Source of the DNA: Chloroflexota bacterium
GTDB lineage: Bacteria > Chloroflexota > Dehalococcoidia > Lucifugimonadales > UBA3495
Direction of reading: 5' to 3'
DNA: 61,380 nucleotides
NCBI GenBank assembly: GCA_002721995.1
Contig: PBMF01000007.1
Span: 1 to 61,380 of the forward strand
Part shown: positions 44,360 through 53,219 of the stretch, piece after piece
How the letters are laid out: every line of letters starts with the position of its first letter
Numbering within the stretch: position 1 is the first letter of the stretch
Made by a program: the position numbers and the translations under genes
The notes under the pieces: model-generated
What the model was told of the DNA's origin: nothing
Seen by the model: the letters and a program-made list of their open reading frames with translations, nothing else
Databases searched by the model: none

Positions 44360-44956
44360 ATGAACTTGGTCGACTTCATTCTGATTGGCACTCTGGCGAC
44401 CGGAGGGTTGCTGGGGTTGTGGATCGGCATGGTGCGGGCCTCGTTCAGCGTTCTGGGGGTCCTGGCGGCATTCGTAGTCGTTGGCCAGTGGCAAGGCGGT
44501 GTCTCGCTATGGCTGGGTGCCTACGTAGCCAGCCAACAACTGGCGGAAGTTATATCTTACGCCTTCATCATTGCGGGTAGCGTTGCCGCGACCATTGTGG
44601 CAGCCAGGATCGCCCGCAAATTGGTGTATGGAATGTTCATGGGCTGGGCCGACCGTTTGGCGGGCATGACCGCCGGTCTGGCGGTGGGCGCGGCCATGGC
44701 GGGCGCGATGATGGTCGCCATAGCCGGTTTTTCCTACTCGCAAGATGCTCTCAACAAGGGCGTGGCCGGCAAAATCATTGAGCGCACGCCCCTCGACTCC
44801 AGTGAAGTGGAAGCCAAGATCGGCCACTCCAAGCTGGTCTCCATCCTAGTCAGCGCCGCGGACATCATTCCGGACAAGGCCTATGACATGCTCCCGGAAA
44901 ACTGGCAAGACGCCCTAGATGACCTGGAGCAGCGTTTGGATACAGCTCGCGGCTGA
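44360..44956 (+). CDS. CvpA family membrane protein
   Basis: A 198-aa protein with four predicted membrane helices in its first 125 residues (MNLVDFILIGTLATGGLLGL, SFSVLGVLAAFVVVGQW, VISYAFIIAGSVAATIV, AGLAVGAAMAGAMMVAIAGF) and a polar C-terminal tail. The N-terminal VDFILIGTLATGGLLGLWIG block is the CvpA (colicin V production) pattern. The start at 44360 has AGGAG five to six bases upstream. It is monocistronic, closed by a strong terminator. Confidence 0.85.
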   Translation: MNLVDFILIGTLATGGLLGLWIGMVRASFSVLGVLAAFVVVGQWQGGVSLWLGAYVASQQLAEVISYAFIIAGSVAATIVAARIARKLVYGMFMGWADRLAGMTAGLAVGAAMAGAMMVAIAGFSYSQDALNKGVAGKIIERTPLDSSEVEAKIGHSKLVSILVSAADIIPDKAYDMLPENWQDALDDLEQRLDTARG

Positions 44957-44980
44957 TAACCAGATAGCACACACTCCTCC

Positions 44981-45015
44981 AAAAAGGGCCGGTGCAGGAT
45001 CCACCGGCCCTTTTT
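44981..45015. terminator. Strong terminator after cvpA
   Basis: AAAAAGGGCCGGTG (44981-44994) pairs exactly with CACCGGCCCTTTTT (45002-45015). The A and T tracts make it usable in both directions. Confidence 0.9.
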
Positions 45016-45097
45016 GCGTCCGATTTCCATTCGACACGCCTGCGCCAAAGGTTTATCATTACGGGGTTAATTTTCCAGGGCTTTTTAGGAGTGATTT

Positions 45098-46294
45098 ATG
45101 CGACGCGTAGCCATCGTTTCACCGGTCCGCACCGCTGTCGGGGCCTTCGGCGGCACCATGAAGAATGTGTCCGCAGAGGAACTGGCCAGCACGGTCATCA
45201 AGGAGACGCTGGAACGGAGCCAGCTGGACCCCACGAAAGTCGATGACGTGATCTTGGGTCATGGCTATCCCAGCGGTGAGAACCCGGCCATCGGCCGCTT
45301 GGCCCTTCTGAAGGCTGGGCTTCCCATCGAGGTCCCAGGTTACCAGCTGGACCGCCGCTGCTCGTCTGGCCTGCAGGCCATCTTGAACGCCTGCATGATG
45401 GTCCAGACCGAAAACGCCGACGTGGTCATCGCCGGCGGAGTTGAGAGCATGAGCAACGCCGAGTTCTACTCCAACGAGTCCCGCTGGGGCGCCCGCTTTG
45501 GCTCGGTGACCCTCCACGACCGTCTCGCCCGCGCCAGGGAGACCATCTCTCCCGAAGACCGGTTCGGCTACATCTCGGGCATGGTCGAGACCGCCGAGAA
45601 CCTGGCCAAAGAGTATGAGATCTCCCGGGAGGAGCAGGACGAATACGCGCTGCGCAGCCACCAACGGGCCATCGCAGCCCAGGAGTCCGGCAAATTCGAC
45701 AAGGAGATCGTCCCCGTCGAGATTCCCCAGCGCCGGGGCGACCCCGTTGTTTTCAACAAGGACGAGGGTCCCCGGGCCGACACTTCCATGGAGGTGCTGA
45801 CGCGCCTGCGCCCCGTCATGAAGGACGGTGTGGTCTCTGCGGGCAACTCCAGCAGCCAGAACGATGCCGCCTCGGTCTGCATGGTCGTCGCCGAAGACAA
45901 ACTTGAGGAACTGGGTCTGGAGGCCATGGGCTTCCTTAAGGGCTGGGTCGTCACCGGGTGCCACCCCGCGACCATGGGCATCGGACCAGTCCCTGCCGTC
46001 AGCAAGCTGATGGACAAGGTGGGCATGTCCCTGGCCGACATGGACGTGATTGAACTCAACGAGGCCTTCGCCGCCCAGGTGTTGGCGGTCCTCCGCGAGT
46101 GGAAACTCCCCGACAACGACAACCTGAACATCAACGGCTCGGGCATTTCCCTGGGCCACCCCATCGCCGCCACCGGCGCCCGCATCCTGACCACCCTGCT
46201 GCACGAGATGGAACGGCGCGACGCCCAGTTCGGTCTGGAGACCATGTGCGTGGGCGGCGGCCAGGGCGTGGCTGCCATTTTCGAGCGCAAGTAA
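45098..46294 (+). CDS. Acetyl-CoA C-acyltransferase (thiolase)
   Basis: A 398-aa thiolase. The acyl-accepting Cys is Cys88 in QLDRRCSSGLQAIL; the conserved GGVESMSN follows near 113, NEAFAAQVLAV near 320, GSGISLGHPIAATGAR near 350 and the second Cys in MCVGGGQGVA near 385. It either condenses two acyl-CoAs or cleaves 3-ketoacyl-CoA. It stands 55 bases before a GMC oxidoreductase on the same strand; no other beta-oxidation genes are next to it. The ATG follows TAGGAG. Confidence 0.95.
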   Translation: MRRVAIVSPVRTAVGAFGGTMKNVSAEELASTVIKETLERSQLDPTKVDDVILGHGYPSGENPAIGRLALLKAGLPIEVPGYQLDRRCSSGLQAILNACMMVQTENADVVIAGGVESMSNAEFYSNESRWGARFGSVTLHDRLARARETISPEDRFGYISGMVETAENLAKEYEISREEQDEYALRSHQRAIAAQESGKFDKEIVPVEIPQRRGDPVVFNKDEGPRADTSMEVLTRLRPVMKDGVVSAGNSSSQNDAASVCMVVAEDKLEELGLEAMGFLKGWVVTGCHPATMGIGPVPAVSKLMDKVGMSLADMDVIELNEAFAAQVLAVLREWKLPDNDNLNINGSGISLGHPIAATGARILTTLLHEMERRDAQFGLETMCVGGGQGVAAIFERK

Positions 46295-46355
46295 TAGTGT
46301 TAAAAGCTTTCAGGGGCCGGCCTGAGCATGGCCCCTGCGAGTACCGAAGGTGATT

Positions 46356-47951
46356 ATGGCCAGCAATGACGAGATTGCCGATATCGTAGTAGTCGGCGCC
46401 GGGGCTTCCGGTGCGGCCTTCGCCTGGAGCATGGCCCAGGCCGGAGTGAAAGTGGTCTGCCTCGAGCAGGGCGGCTGGGTGGCCACGGACGCCTTCCCGA
46501 CCTCGGACCACGACTCACAGATCCACTGGCAGACCGACTTCCATCCAGACCCGGGGTTCCGGGGCCTGCCAGAAGACTATCCCATCAATGAGGACGAGAC
46601 CCCCATCGCCCCGCTGATGTATAACGCCGTGGGCGGCAGTCTGATTCACTGGGGGGCCCATTTCCCCCGCTTCCACCCCTCCGACTTCAGGGTTAAGACC
46701 CTGGAAGGTGTGGCCGATGACTGGCCCCTGACCTACGAGGAACTGGAACCCTACTACGACCTGAACGACCGGATGATGGGCGTCTCCGGCCTCAAGGGCG
46801 ACCCTGCCTATCCAGAGAAGCCGGAAAGGCCCTGCCCGCCGCTTTCCATCAGGAAGAGCGGCCAGTTGTTGGCCAAGGGCTTCGACAAGCTGGGTTGGCA
46901 CTGGTGGGCTTCGGACACTGCCGTTTCCTCCGTTCACCACCACGACCGGGACCCGGACATGGGCAATTTTCTGCGGTCCTTCGCCAGCACCGACCTCACC
47001 TATTGGCCCTACGCCATCGAAAACGGAGTCAGGCTGGAGACCTACGCCAGGGTAAGAGAAGTCACCATTGACGAGTCGGGAAATGCCACCGGCGTTCTCT
47101 ATTACCAGGACGGCGAACTGAAAGAACAGAAGGCGAAGGCCGTAGTGCTGGCCTGCAACGGCATCGGCACCGCCCGTCTTCTGCTCAACTCTAAGTCCGC
47201 CCTATTCCCCGACGGCCTGGCCAACAGCAGCGGGCTGGTTGGCAAATGCCTGATGCACCATCCTGTGGGCTCGGTACTGGGCATCTTCGACGAGGACCTG
47301 GGAACTGAAGACGGCGGCCCCCGGGGCAGCACCATGCTCAGCCAGGAGTTCTACGAGACCAACCCCGACCACGATTTCATACGTGGTTACGACCTTCAGG
47401 TGCTGGCATACAGCGACGCTCCCCTGGCTGCAGCCATCGGGAGCCTTCTGGGAAAGAAGGTGGCCTGGGGCGAAGGGCACCACGAGGAGTTCAAAGAGCG
47501 CTTCGGCCACATGATCGGGATCACCATCATGACCGAGGACCTGCCCGAAGAGCACAACATGGTCACCCTGGACCCGGAACTGACCGACAGCGACGGGATC
47601 CCTGCCCCGAAGCTCAATTACACGGTGAGCGAAAATACGACCAAGATGCTGGAGCACGCCGTGGAGCGGGCAACCGAGGTGCTGGTAGCTGCCGGAGCCA
47701 AGAAGACGGTGGCGCAGCCCCTGCGCCGCTATGCCGGCTGGCACCTTTTGGGCACCGCCCGCATGGGCGAGGACCCGGCAAAGTCGGTGGTCGACCGCTG
47801 GGGAAGGACCCACGACGTGTCCAATCTATTCATCATCGACGGCAGCATCTTCACCACCAGCGCCTGCGTGAACCCCACGCCGACCATCCAAGCGCTGGCC
47901 TTGCGTACAGCCGATTACCTGAAGGGCGAGGGCAAGCAGGTCATAGAATAG
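46356..47951 (+). CDS. GMC family FAD oxidoreductase
   Basis: A 531-aa flavoprotein. The FAD-binding Rossmann motif is VVVGAGASGAAFAWSMAQAG near 12-31 with CLEQGG near 38. The GMC block is YNAVGGSLIHWGAHFPRFHP near 89-108, and the C-terminal catalytic part has RRYAGWHLLGTARMGEDP and CVNPTPTIQALALRTA near 505-520. It oxidises an alcohol or sugar; the acceptor and substrate are unknown. The ATG 46356 start has AAGG upstream, better than the GTG two codons before. Such enzymes are numerous in SAR202 genomes, which fits the inferred host. Confidence 0.9.
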   Translation: MASNDEIADIVVVGAGASGAAFAWSMAQAGVKVVCLEQGGWVATDAFPTSDHDSQIHWQTDFHPDPGFRGLPEDYPINEDETPIAPLMYNAVGGSLIHWGAHFPRFHPSDFRVKTLEGVADDWPLTYEELEPYYDLNDRMMGVSGLKGDPAYPEKPERPCPPLSIRKSGQLLAKGFDKLGWHWWASDTAVSSVHHHDRDPDMGNFLRSFASTDLTYWPYAIENGVRLETYARVREVTIDESGNATGVLYYQDGELKEQKAKAVVLACNGIGTARLLLNSKSALFPDGLANSSGLVGKCLMHHPVGSVLGIFDEDLGTEDGGPRGSTMLSQEFYETNPDHDFIRGYDLQVLAYSDAPLAAAIGSLLGKKVAWGEGHHEEFKERFGHMIGITIMTEDLPEEHNMVTLDPELTDSDGIPAPKLNYTVSENTTKMLEHAVERATEVLVAAGAKKTVAQPLRRYAGWHLLGTARMGEDPAKSVVDRWGRTHDVSNLFIIDGSIFTTSACVNPTPTIQALALRTADYLKGEGKQVIE

Positions 47952-48054
47952 CCTTCAGCTAGCAGCTATCAGCTTTTGCGCGGAGTTGGGAATTCATCAA
48001 CAGCGCATGGCATGGTCCCGCTATGGTATTTCGGCCGTTCAAGACCTTTGACCC

Positions 48055-48858
48055 ATGCCATTATCAGATTGGGTAGACTTCGCATTCTTGAATGTTTCGG
48101 CGGCGGCGGCGATCGCCCTCGACGCGTGCATCCTGATAATCATTCGATTCAGGGACATGCACGACAACCTTCAAACGTTGCGATGAGCCGTGGCCGTCGG
48201 GCTGACCCACGCGCTGTTTCCAATGATTGGCTTTGTGGGCGGCTGGTATCTCATTACCGAGTTCAGTCTCGCTGCCCCCATCTACTTTGTGGGAGCCCTG
48301 TTGCTGGGACTCCTCATTGTCAGCGTGATCAAAGAGGCGGTACAGGAGTCGGCGGATGAAGGGCCCGTTGGCCAGTCGATGGCAACTAAGTACGGCCCCA
48401 TCTTAGCTTTCTGGGTTCCGGTCCTCTATGTGTCGATTGACGCCCTTCTGTCGGGGCCGGGAAAGACCGTCCTACTAGACCGTTACCCTGATACCTTTGC
48501 TTGGTTGTCGTTCTTGGCCGTGGGAGTCCTGGTCGGCCTCTTCACCTTGTTCGCCGGAGCGGTCTCGCGCTACATACATCGGAGGTGGATCTCCAATAAC
48601 CTTGATTCACCTGCCGCCATAGCCTTGGGAATGACCATCGGGACGGTGTGTGAGATTACCCTGTTTTCCTTCTTCCTGATCTGGTGTCTAGCGAAATTTG
48701 CCGAAGAATTATTGAAGGGAGAAGCATCGGAGATATCATTCCTATACGTGGTGGCGGCTTCTGTTCTGGTCGGAGTCGCAATCACCTTGATTTTGGCCAA
48801 AAAGATAATGTCTGCGAGCATGTTCAAAGTCGAGGCGGCGATTAGACGCCTTCAATGA
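48055..48858 (+). pseudogene. Six-to-seven-helix membrane protein split by TGA
   Basis: ATG 48055 opens a frame (FLNVSAAAAIALDACILIII, a first helix) that meets TGA at 48184-48186 and continues in the same frame as AVAVGLTHALFPMIGFVGGW, followed by five more hydrophobic helices to 48858. The helix order and the LALDA.../GLxHALFP phrases recall MntP/TerC-like small-ion exporters, but I cannot assign a family. TGA stands where Trp (TGG) would fit well. The downstream part could be re-initiated at GTG 48190, only three bases after the TGA, though no ribosome-binding site is seen. Confidence 0.55.
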
Positions 48859-49055
48859 CGGGTCTGCGCCGGTCTGCCTGATTGGTACGGTCTTGGCTGA
48901 TGGCAGTTAGCCGACAGCTTTCAGCTTTTCGGTTGACACCGGATTCGGCCAGTCTTAGGATATCCATGCCTGCCCCGAAGCCCGTTTTGGCCTTGTTTCG
49001 CCGCGCTTTGGGCGACAGACCAAGGCCCTAAAAATAATTACAGAAGGTGCGCATC

Positions 49056-50003
49056 ATGCCAGAGGTTTACGGTCAAGGAGATTTCCGCTACAACTTTGTT
49101 GAGGACTGGGCCAAACTGCCCGCCGGCATGACCTTCAAAGAGTGTCCCGGCGTCGCCATCGACTCCAACGACAACGTCTTCGTCCTCACCCGCGGCGAGG
49201 AACCCATCATCGTGCTGGACCGCGACGGCAACTACATCCGGTCCTTCGGCAAGGGTGAGTTCAGCGCCGACCGGACCCACGGCCTCTACATCGCCCACGA
49301 CGACTCCCTGCTCTGCGCCGACGACGGCATCCACACCATCCAGAAATTCAGCGCCGCCGGCGAAAAGCTGCTGGAGATCGGCGAAAGGAACAACCCCGCA
49401 CCCCGCTGGAGCGGCGAGCCCTTCAACCGGCCCACCTCCGCCGCCATCCATCCGGGCAACGGCGACATCTACGTCTCGGACGGCTACGGCAACTCCCGCA
49501 TCCACGTCTACACCGGCGAGGGCGAGTACAAGTTCTCCTGGGGCAGCCCCGGCATCGACGCCGGCCAGTTCATCCGCCCCCACAACATCGCCATCGACTC
49601 CAATGCCAACGTCTACGTGGTGGACCGGGAAGCCCACCGCATCCAGATCTTCGACACCGACGGCAAGTTCCAGACCATGTGGAGCAACATCCACCGGCCG
49701 GACTCCATGGTCCTGTGGGGCGAGCACATCTATGTCGGCGAGCTGAACGGCATGGGCGGCGTGGACGACGCGCCGGGCCTGGGGCACCGGGTGACCATCT
49801 TCGACCTGAAGGGCAACCAGGTCAGCCAGTTCGGCGACAAGAACGAGGGTGAAGGCCCCGGACAGTTCATCGCACCCCACGGCATCGCCGTTGACTCCCA
49901 GGGTTCCGTGTACGTGGCCGAGGTCTCATTCACCATCCGCGGTTCCCACATGAACCCACCCAAGGAACTGCGCTCGCTGTCCAAGTACACCCTAGCCAAG
50001 TAG
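49056..50003 (+). CDS. NHL-repeat beta-propeller protein
   Basis: A 315-aa six-bladed NHL-type propeller. Repeats include GVAIDSNDNVFVLTRGE, RPTSAAIHPGNGDIYVSDGY, RPHNIAIDSNANVYVVDRE and APHGIAVDSQGSVYVAEVS, each followed by an RIHVY/RIQIFD/RVTIFD strand. It resembles peptidyl-alpha-hydroxyglycine lyase-type and SMP-30-like proteins but lacks a signal peptide, so it is probably cytosolic. ATG 49056 was chosen over GTG 49047 because AGAAGG sits eight bases before it. Enzyme activity cannot be read from sequence. Confidence 0.8.
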   Translation: MPEVYGQGDFRYNFVEDWAKLPAGMTFKECPGVAIDSNDNVFVLTRGEEPIIVLDRDGNYIRSFGKGEFSADRTHGLYIAHDDSLLCADDGIHTIQKFSAAGEKLLEIGERNNPAPRWSGEPFNRPTSAAIHPGNGDIYVSDGYGNSRIHVYTGEGEYKFSWGSPGIDAGQFIRPHNIAIDSNANVYVVDREAHRIQIFDTDGKFQTMWSNIHRPDSMVLWGEHIYVGELNGMGGVDDAPGLGHRVTIFDLKGNQVSQFGDKNEGEGPGQFIAPHGIAVDSQGSVYVAEVSFTIRGSHMNPPKELRSLSKYTLAK

Positions 50004-50033
50004 CTGCTAGCTGTCAGCCCAAAGCCAAAAAAT

Positions 50034-50076
50034 CCCTTCCCCCCATGAGGGGGGAAGGTTAGGATGGGGGGCCGCC
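50034..50076. repeat. Palindromic intergenic repeat, copy B
   Basis: CCCTTCCCCCC-ATGA-GGGGGGAAGG followed by TTAGGATGGGGG. It is the single-unit form of the repeat near 15867, placed between the NHL gene and the unknown gene of the UGSC operon. Confidence 0.7.
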
Positions 50077-50123
50077 CCGCTCCCTAACCCGTCTCACCCC
50101 TTCACACACCGGAGGCCATCACC

Positions 50124-51182
50124 TTGCCTGAGAACGGCGACACCACCACCGTCCAATGGGACTCTGCCCTTGAAGCCATCGAACGCTGCTACGAACTGGG
50201 TTGGACCGACGGTCTGCCCGTGGTCCCACCCACCGAACAACGGGTCGGGGAATTCATCGAACGCTCCGGCCGCCCCTCCGGCGAGGTGGTGGGAGAGATT
50301 CCCGAACGCCGCCGCGAGATAACCGTGGGCAAGGTCGCCGCCAACGCCGTGATGGCCGGCTGTCTGCCCGAATACATGCCCGTGGTGCTGACCGCCACCG
50401 AGGCCATGTTGGACCCCATGTTCAACCTGGTTGGGCCTTCTTCCAGCATGGGCGGATCGGCAATCTTGTCCATCGTCAACGGGCCGGTGACCAAAGAGCT
50501 GAACATCAACTCCCGCAACAACCTCTTTGGGCCGGGGAACCGGGCCAACGCAACCATCGGCCGGGCCGTGCGGCTGATCCTGATGAACGCCTGCGCCGCC
50601 ATCCCCGGCGTCTTCGACCGCAGCGTCATCGGCCACCCCGGCAAGTACACCTACTGCATCGCCGAGGCGGACACCGAGACCCACTGGGACGGGCTGCACG
50701 TGGAACGGGGGTTCTCCGCCGCCCAGAGCACCGTCACAGTTTTCGCCGGTGAATCGCCCCGCCAGGTGCGGTCGGTGGGGCACCCTGAGCCCATCTTGCA
50801 CGCCATCGCCGACGTGGCCTCCAGCCTGGGCAGCAACATGTCCACCTCAGGCTCCGTGGGCGACACCGCCATCGGTGTGCGCCAGGGCCAGATTGTGGTG
50901 ACCATCGCGGGTAATTCCAATCTATGGAAGGACTGGACCAAGGCCCAGGCCAAGGAGTTCATCCACTCCAGGGCCCAGCGCTCGGTGGCCGACTTGAAGG
51001 GCGCCAGCGTGCTGAAGGGTGAACCGGAAGCAGGCGACGCCGAGACCATGATTTCTCTGATTCCCGAACCCGACGATATTCTGCTGGTATTCGCCGGCGG
51101 TGAAGAGTCCAATATGTCCTCGGTGATCCCCAGTTGGGGTCCCAAAGTGGCCTGCACAGCGGTGACGAAGCTGGTCAGATAG
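50124..51182 (+). CDS. Unknown protein encoded with the UGSC selenoprotein
   Basis: A 352-aa soluble protein starting at TTG with GGAGG eight bases upstream. N-terminal block ERCYELGWTDGLPVVPPTEQ near 18-37; a Gly/Ser/Asn-rich centre (GPSSSMGGSAILSIVNGP near 108 and NNLFGPGNRANATIGRA near 135); single Cys residues in NACAAIPG, YTYCIAEAD and VACTAV; and a C-terminal DDILLVFAGGEESNMSSVIP. No catalytic motif is recognised. It is followed after 15 bases by the DUF1326 gene and then the selenoprotein, so a shared function is likely; the nature of that function is not known. Confidence 0.75.
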   Translation: MPENGDTTTVQWDSALEAIERCYELGWTDGLPVVPPTEQRVGEFIERSGRPSGEVVGEIPERRREITVGKVAANAVMAGCLPEYMPVVLTATEAMLDPMFNLVGPSSSMGGSAILSIVNGPVTKELNINSRNNLFGPGNRANATIGRAVRLILMNACAAIPGVFDRSVIGHPGKYTYCIAEADTETHWDGLHVERGFSAAQSTVTVFAGESPRQVRSVGHPEPILHAIADVASSLGSNMSTSGSVGDTAIGVRQGQIVVTIAGNSNLWKDWTKAQAKEFIHSRAQRSVADLKGASVLKGEPEAGDAETMISLIPEPDDILLVFAGGEESNMSSVIPSWGPKVACTAVTKLVR

Positions 51183-51197
51183 GCCGCGATTAGAGAG

Positions 51198-51806
51198 ATG
51201 TCCACCGAGAAGAAGTACACCCTCAAAGGCCATCTGCTGTCAGGGTGCAACTGCGATTGGGGCTGCCCCTGCAACTTTGAGATTGCGCCGTCCTACGGCA
51301 AATGCGAAGGGTCCTATTTCTGGCACGTGGAGAGCGGCCACTACGACGGTATATCTCTGAACGGCGCCACCTTCGGCCAGTTCGCGTTGTTCCCCCAGGC
51401 CGTCCATCTGGGCAACGGAACGGGCTTTGATGTGATTGACGAAAAACTGTCACCGGAGCAGCGGCAGGCCGTGGAGGTTATCCTTCAGGAGGTGCCGCCG
51501 TTCAGCGTGTTCCACGGCCTCTGCCCAACTTTCCTGGGGTTCAGCTACAAGCCCTTTGACCTGAAACTGGACGGCGTAAACAGCTATTTGAACATCTCAG
51601 GGACGATGGTCCTCCGATTGGGCCCGATGAAGAACCCCGTCACCGGGGAAGACGAACTGGCGACGCTGACCAAACCCACAGGGTTCACAGCCACCGTAAC
51701 CGAGTTGTGCAACGCGGAAACCTTCACCTTTGAGATCGACGGTAAGTCTTACGACTATAGCGGCAGATACGGGGAGTTTTGCCCCTACGAATACAGCAAC
51801 GAGTAA
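51198..51806 (+). CDS. DUF1326 domain protein
   Basis: A 202-aa protein with the DUF1326 signature LSGCNCDWGCPCNFE near residue 14-28, a Cys cluster that could bind metal or form disulfides, and C-terminal VTELCNAETFTFEIDGKS. No signal peptide. Function unknown. It sits between the 352-aa protein and the UGSC selenoprotein and is probably co-transcribed with both. Its Cys-rich N-terminus next to a selenoprotein suggests redox or thiol chemistry (inference). Confidence 0.85.
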   Translation: MSTEKKYTLKGHLLSGCNCDWGCPCNFEIAPSYGKCEGSYFWHVESGHYDGISLNGATFGQFALFPQAVHLGNGTGFDVIDEKLSPEQRQAVEVILQEVPPFSVFHGLCPTFLGFSYKPFDLKLDGVNSYLNISGTMVLRLGPMKNPVTGEDELATLTKPTGFTATVTELCNAETFTFEIDGKSYDYSGRYGEFCPYEYSNE

Positions 51807-51895
51807 CGGAGAAGCGGTTGCTCTTGCCGCCAGGAATTGCGACAATCTAATCCAACTACCCAAGCGCGCCCCTCGGCGCATGAAGAGGTAATAAA

Positions 51896-52435
51896 ATGGC
51901 CCAGAGCGAACATGTCCTTGTAAACCCGGTAACCGCACCCATAGTGGCCCCCTTCGACGGCGCCCCCCGGCTGGCCAGCCTGGCAGGCACCCGGCTGGGG
52001 ATCATTGACGACAGCAAGCGCAACGCCGACGTGCTCCTGGAAGAGCTGGCCGAGGTGCTGCGTAACCGCTACGAGATCACCGACGTCAAATGGCACCGGA
52101 AGCCCAGCGCTTCCCGTCCCGCCGACCCCGAAGCCCTGAAGGAGCTGACCGGTCAGGTGGACTCGGTGATCATCGCGATAGGTGATTGAGGCTCCTGCAG
52201 TGCGTGCAGTGTGCACGACGGAATTCACGTTGAGAACGCAGGCATCCCCTCGGCCACCATCTGCACCGACCGGTTCGTGCCGACGGCCACGGGCATGGCC
52301 AAGATGTGGGGGGCCGAAGATTACCCCACCATCTTTACGCCCCATCCCATCGAGAACCTGTCGCGGGAGGCGCTCCGGACCAGGGCCGAGGAACTGGCCC
52401 CGGTGGTTGTGCGGGTGCTGACCGGCGAGGGTTAA
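51896..52435 (+). CDS. UGSC-family selenoprotein (TGA = selenocysteine)
   Basis: One 179-residue protein is read if the TGA at 52187-52189 is decoded as selenocysteine. Upstream part: MAQSEHVLVNPVTAPIVAPF, GTRLGIIDDSKRNADVLLEE. At the codon: VIIAIGD-U98-GSCSACSVHDGIHVE. Downstream part: GIPSATICTDRFVPTATGMA to the stop at 52435. The U-G-S-C motif defines a known family of (seleno)proteins found in marine metagenomes. Both halves are in the same frame and a SECIS-like hairpin follows at once. The start has AGAGG upstream. The function of the family is unknown; U98 and C101 look like a redox pair. Automated annotation would wrongly give two truncated genes. Confidence 0.9.
52187..52217 (+). promoter_or_regulatory. 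Selenocysteine TGA and bacterial SECIS hairpin
   Basis: CGTGCA (52203-52208) and TGCACG (52212-52217) form a perfect six-pair stem around a GTG loop. The loop starts 20 bases after the TGA, inside the 16-37 base range of bacterial SECIS elements, and begins with G followed by U, as SelB-bound loops do. Confidence 0.8.
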
Positions 52436-52457
52436 ACCAGTCCAGAATACAGAAAGT

Positions 52458-52488
52458 AAAGGCCCCCGAATGTTCGGGGGCCTTTTTT
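52458..52488 (+). terminator. Terminator of the UGSC operon
   Basis: AAAGGCCCCCGAA pairs with TTCGGGGGCCTTT with a two-base loop, followed by a T run. It begins 23 bases after the stop of the selenoprotein gene. Confidence 0.9.
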
Positions 52489-52513
52489 GGTTGCCGCGTT
52501 ATGTAAGGTGGCC

Positions 52514-52705
52514 CTAGGCCAGTTCCCGCCTCAGGTCCGGCGGCAGCAGGTTGGGAATGGAGTCCTTGATGGGGTAAGTCTCATCACAGGTCCCGCAATG
52601 CAGCGACCCGTTAACCACGTTGTCCCCGTCCTCCTCTGCCACGCGCAGTTCCAGCTCGCCCTTGCACACCGGGCAGGCCAGGATGTCCATCAAGTCTTTT
52701 TTCAT
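52514..52705 (-). CDS. Trm112-family zinc protein
   Basis: A 63-aa protein of the Trm112/YcaR type: MKKDLMDILACPVCKGELEL at the N-terminus, then LHCGTCDETYPIKDSIPNLL. The four Cys (two CxxC pairs) would bind zinc. Members act as stabilising partners of methyltransferases or are of unknown role in bacteria. Starts at ATG with AAGGAG upstream, 20 bases after the CopD-like gene on the same strand. Confidence 0.9.
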   Translation of the reverse strand: MKKDLMDILACPVCKGELELRVAEEDGDNVVNGSLHCGTCDETYPIKDSIPNLLPPDLRRELA

Positions 52706-52725
52706 CCCGATTCTCCTTGAGGTAC

Positions 52726-53211
52726 CTAAGAGACCAGTGCCTCTTCCAGAAGACCGTCCAAAACGTCTGACAGCCCTATTACCGCTACGCCAATCACCAA
52801 CAGCGCCGTGGTGCCCGTGAGCCGTTCCCGGAGCCGCGCCAGGCCCGAGGCGGCAAGTTCCGGGTCTTCAGGATAGATATTTTGGCGCATGAACCTGACC
52901 ACGTAGAACATGTAAAGCGCCAGCGCAATCTTCACGACCAACACGGCCACGTAGGGACTGGTGATTGCGTCCTCAGTCAGCCTCGAGACTGACAAGATGG
53001 CGCCGGTGAGTAGCAACACTGCGATGGCGGTGCTGACCAGACCCCGGAACTCCTCCCCGATCGCTTTCCCGGTATCCGCCGGCAGACCCTGGGAGCGTCT
53101 GATGGCGGGACGAAGCACCATCAGGTAGAAGATGCCGCCGCCCACCCAGGCCACCGCGGCCAGGGCGTGGCCCCAACGGATGGCCGTTAAGATCCAGTCA
53201 GTAACGTCCAT
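52726..53211 (-). CDS. CopD-like four-helix membrane protein
   Basis: A 161-aa membrane protein with four hydrophobic segments (about 8-32, 60-80, 88-106, 132-152). The first, IRWGHALAAVAWVGGGIFYLMVLRPAI, carries the His found in CopD-type copper transport domains, and the middle helices match that family. It resembles one half of a CopD unit. It is eight bases downstream of the TlpA-like gene, so it may work in cytochrome or copper handling outside the main copper cluster. Confidence 0.7.
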   Translation of the reverse strand: MDVTDWILTAIRWGHALAAVAWVGGGIFYLMVLRPAIRRSQGLPADTGKAIGEEFRGLVSTAIAVLLLTGAILSVSRLTEDAITSPYVAVLVVKIALALYMFYVVRFMRQNIYPEDPELAASGLARLRERLTGTTALLVIGVAVIGLSDVLDGLLEEALVS

Positions 53212-53219
53212 GATGGGTC

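Noticed and set aside
48184-48186. TGA in the membrane protein as selenocysteine
   Set aside because: Only a weak five-pair stem with a large loop can be drawn after it and the position is at a helix boundary without redox motif; a lost Trp codon is likelier.
47955-48930. Short AGCTATCAGCTTTT-like repeats around the split membrane gene and again near 50005
   Set aside because: The copies are short and imperfect; without a genome-wide count they cannot be told from simple sequence drift.
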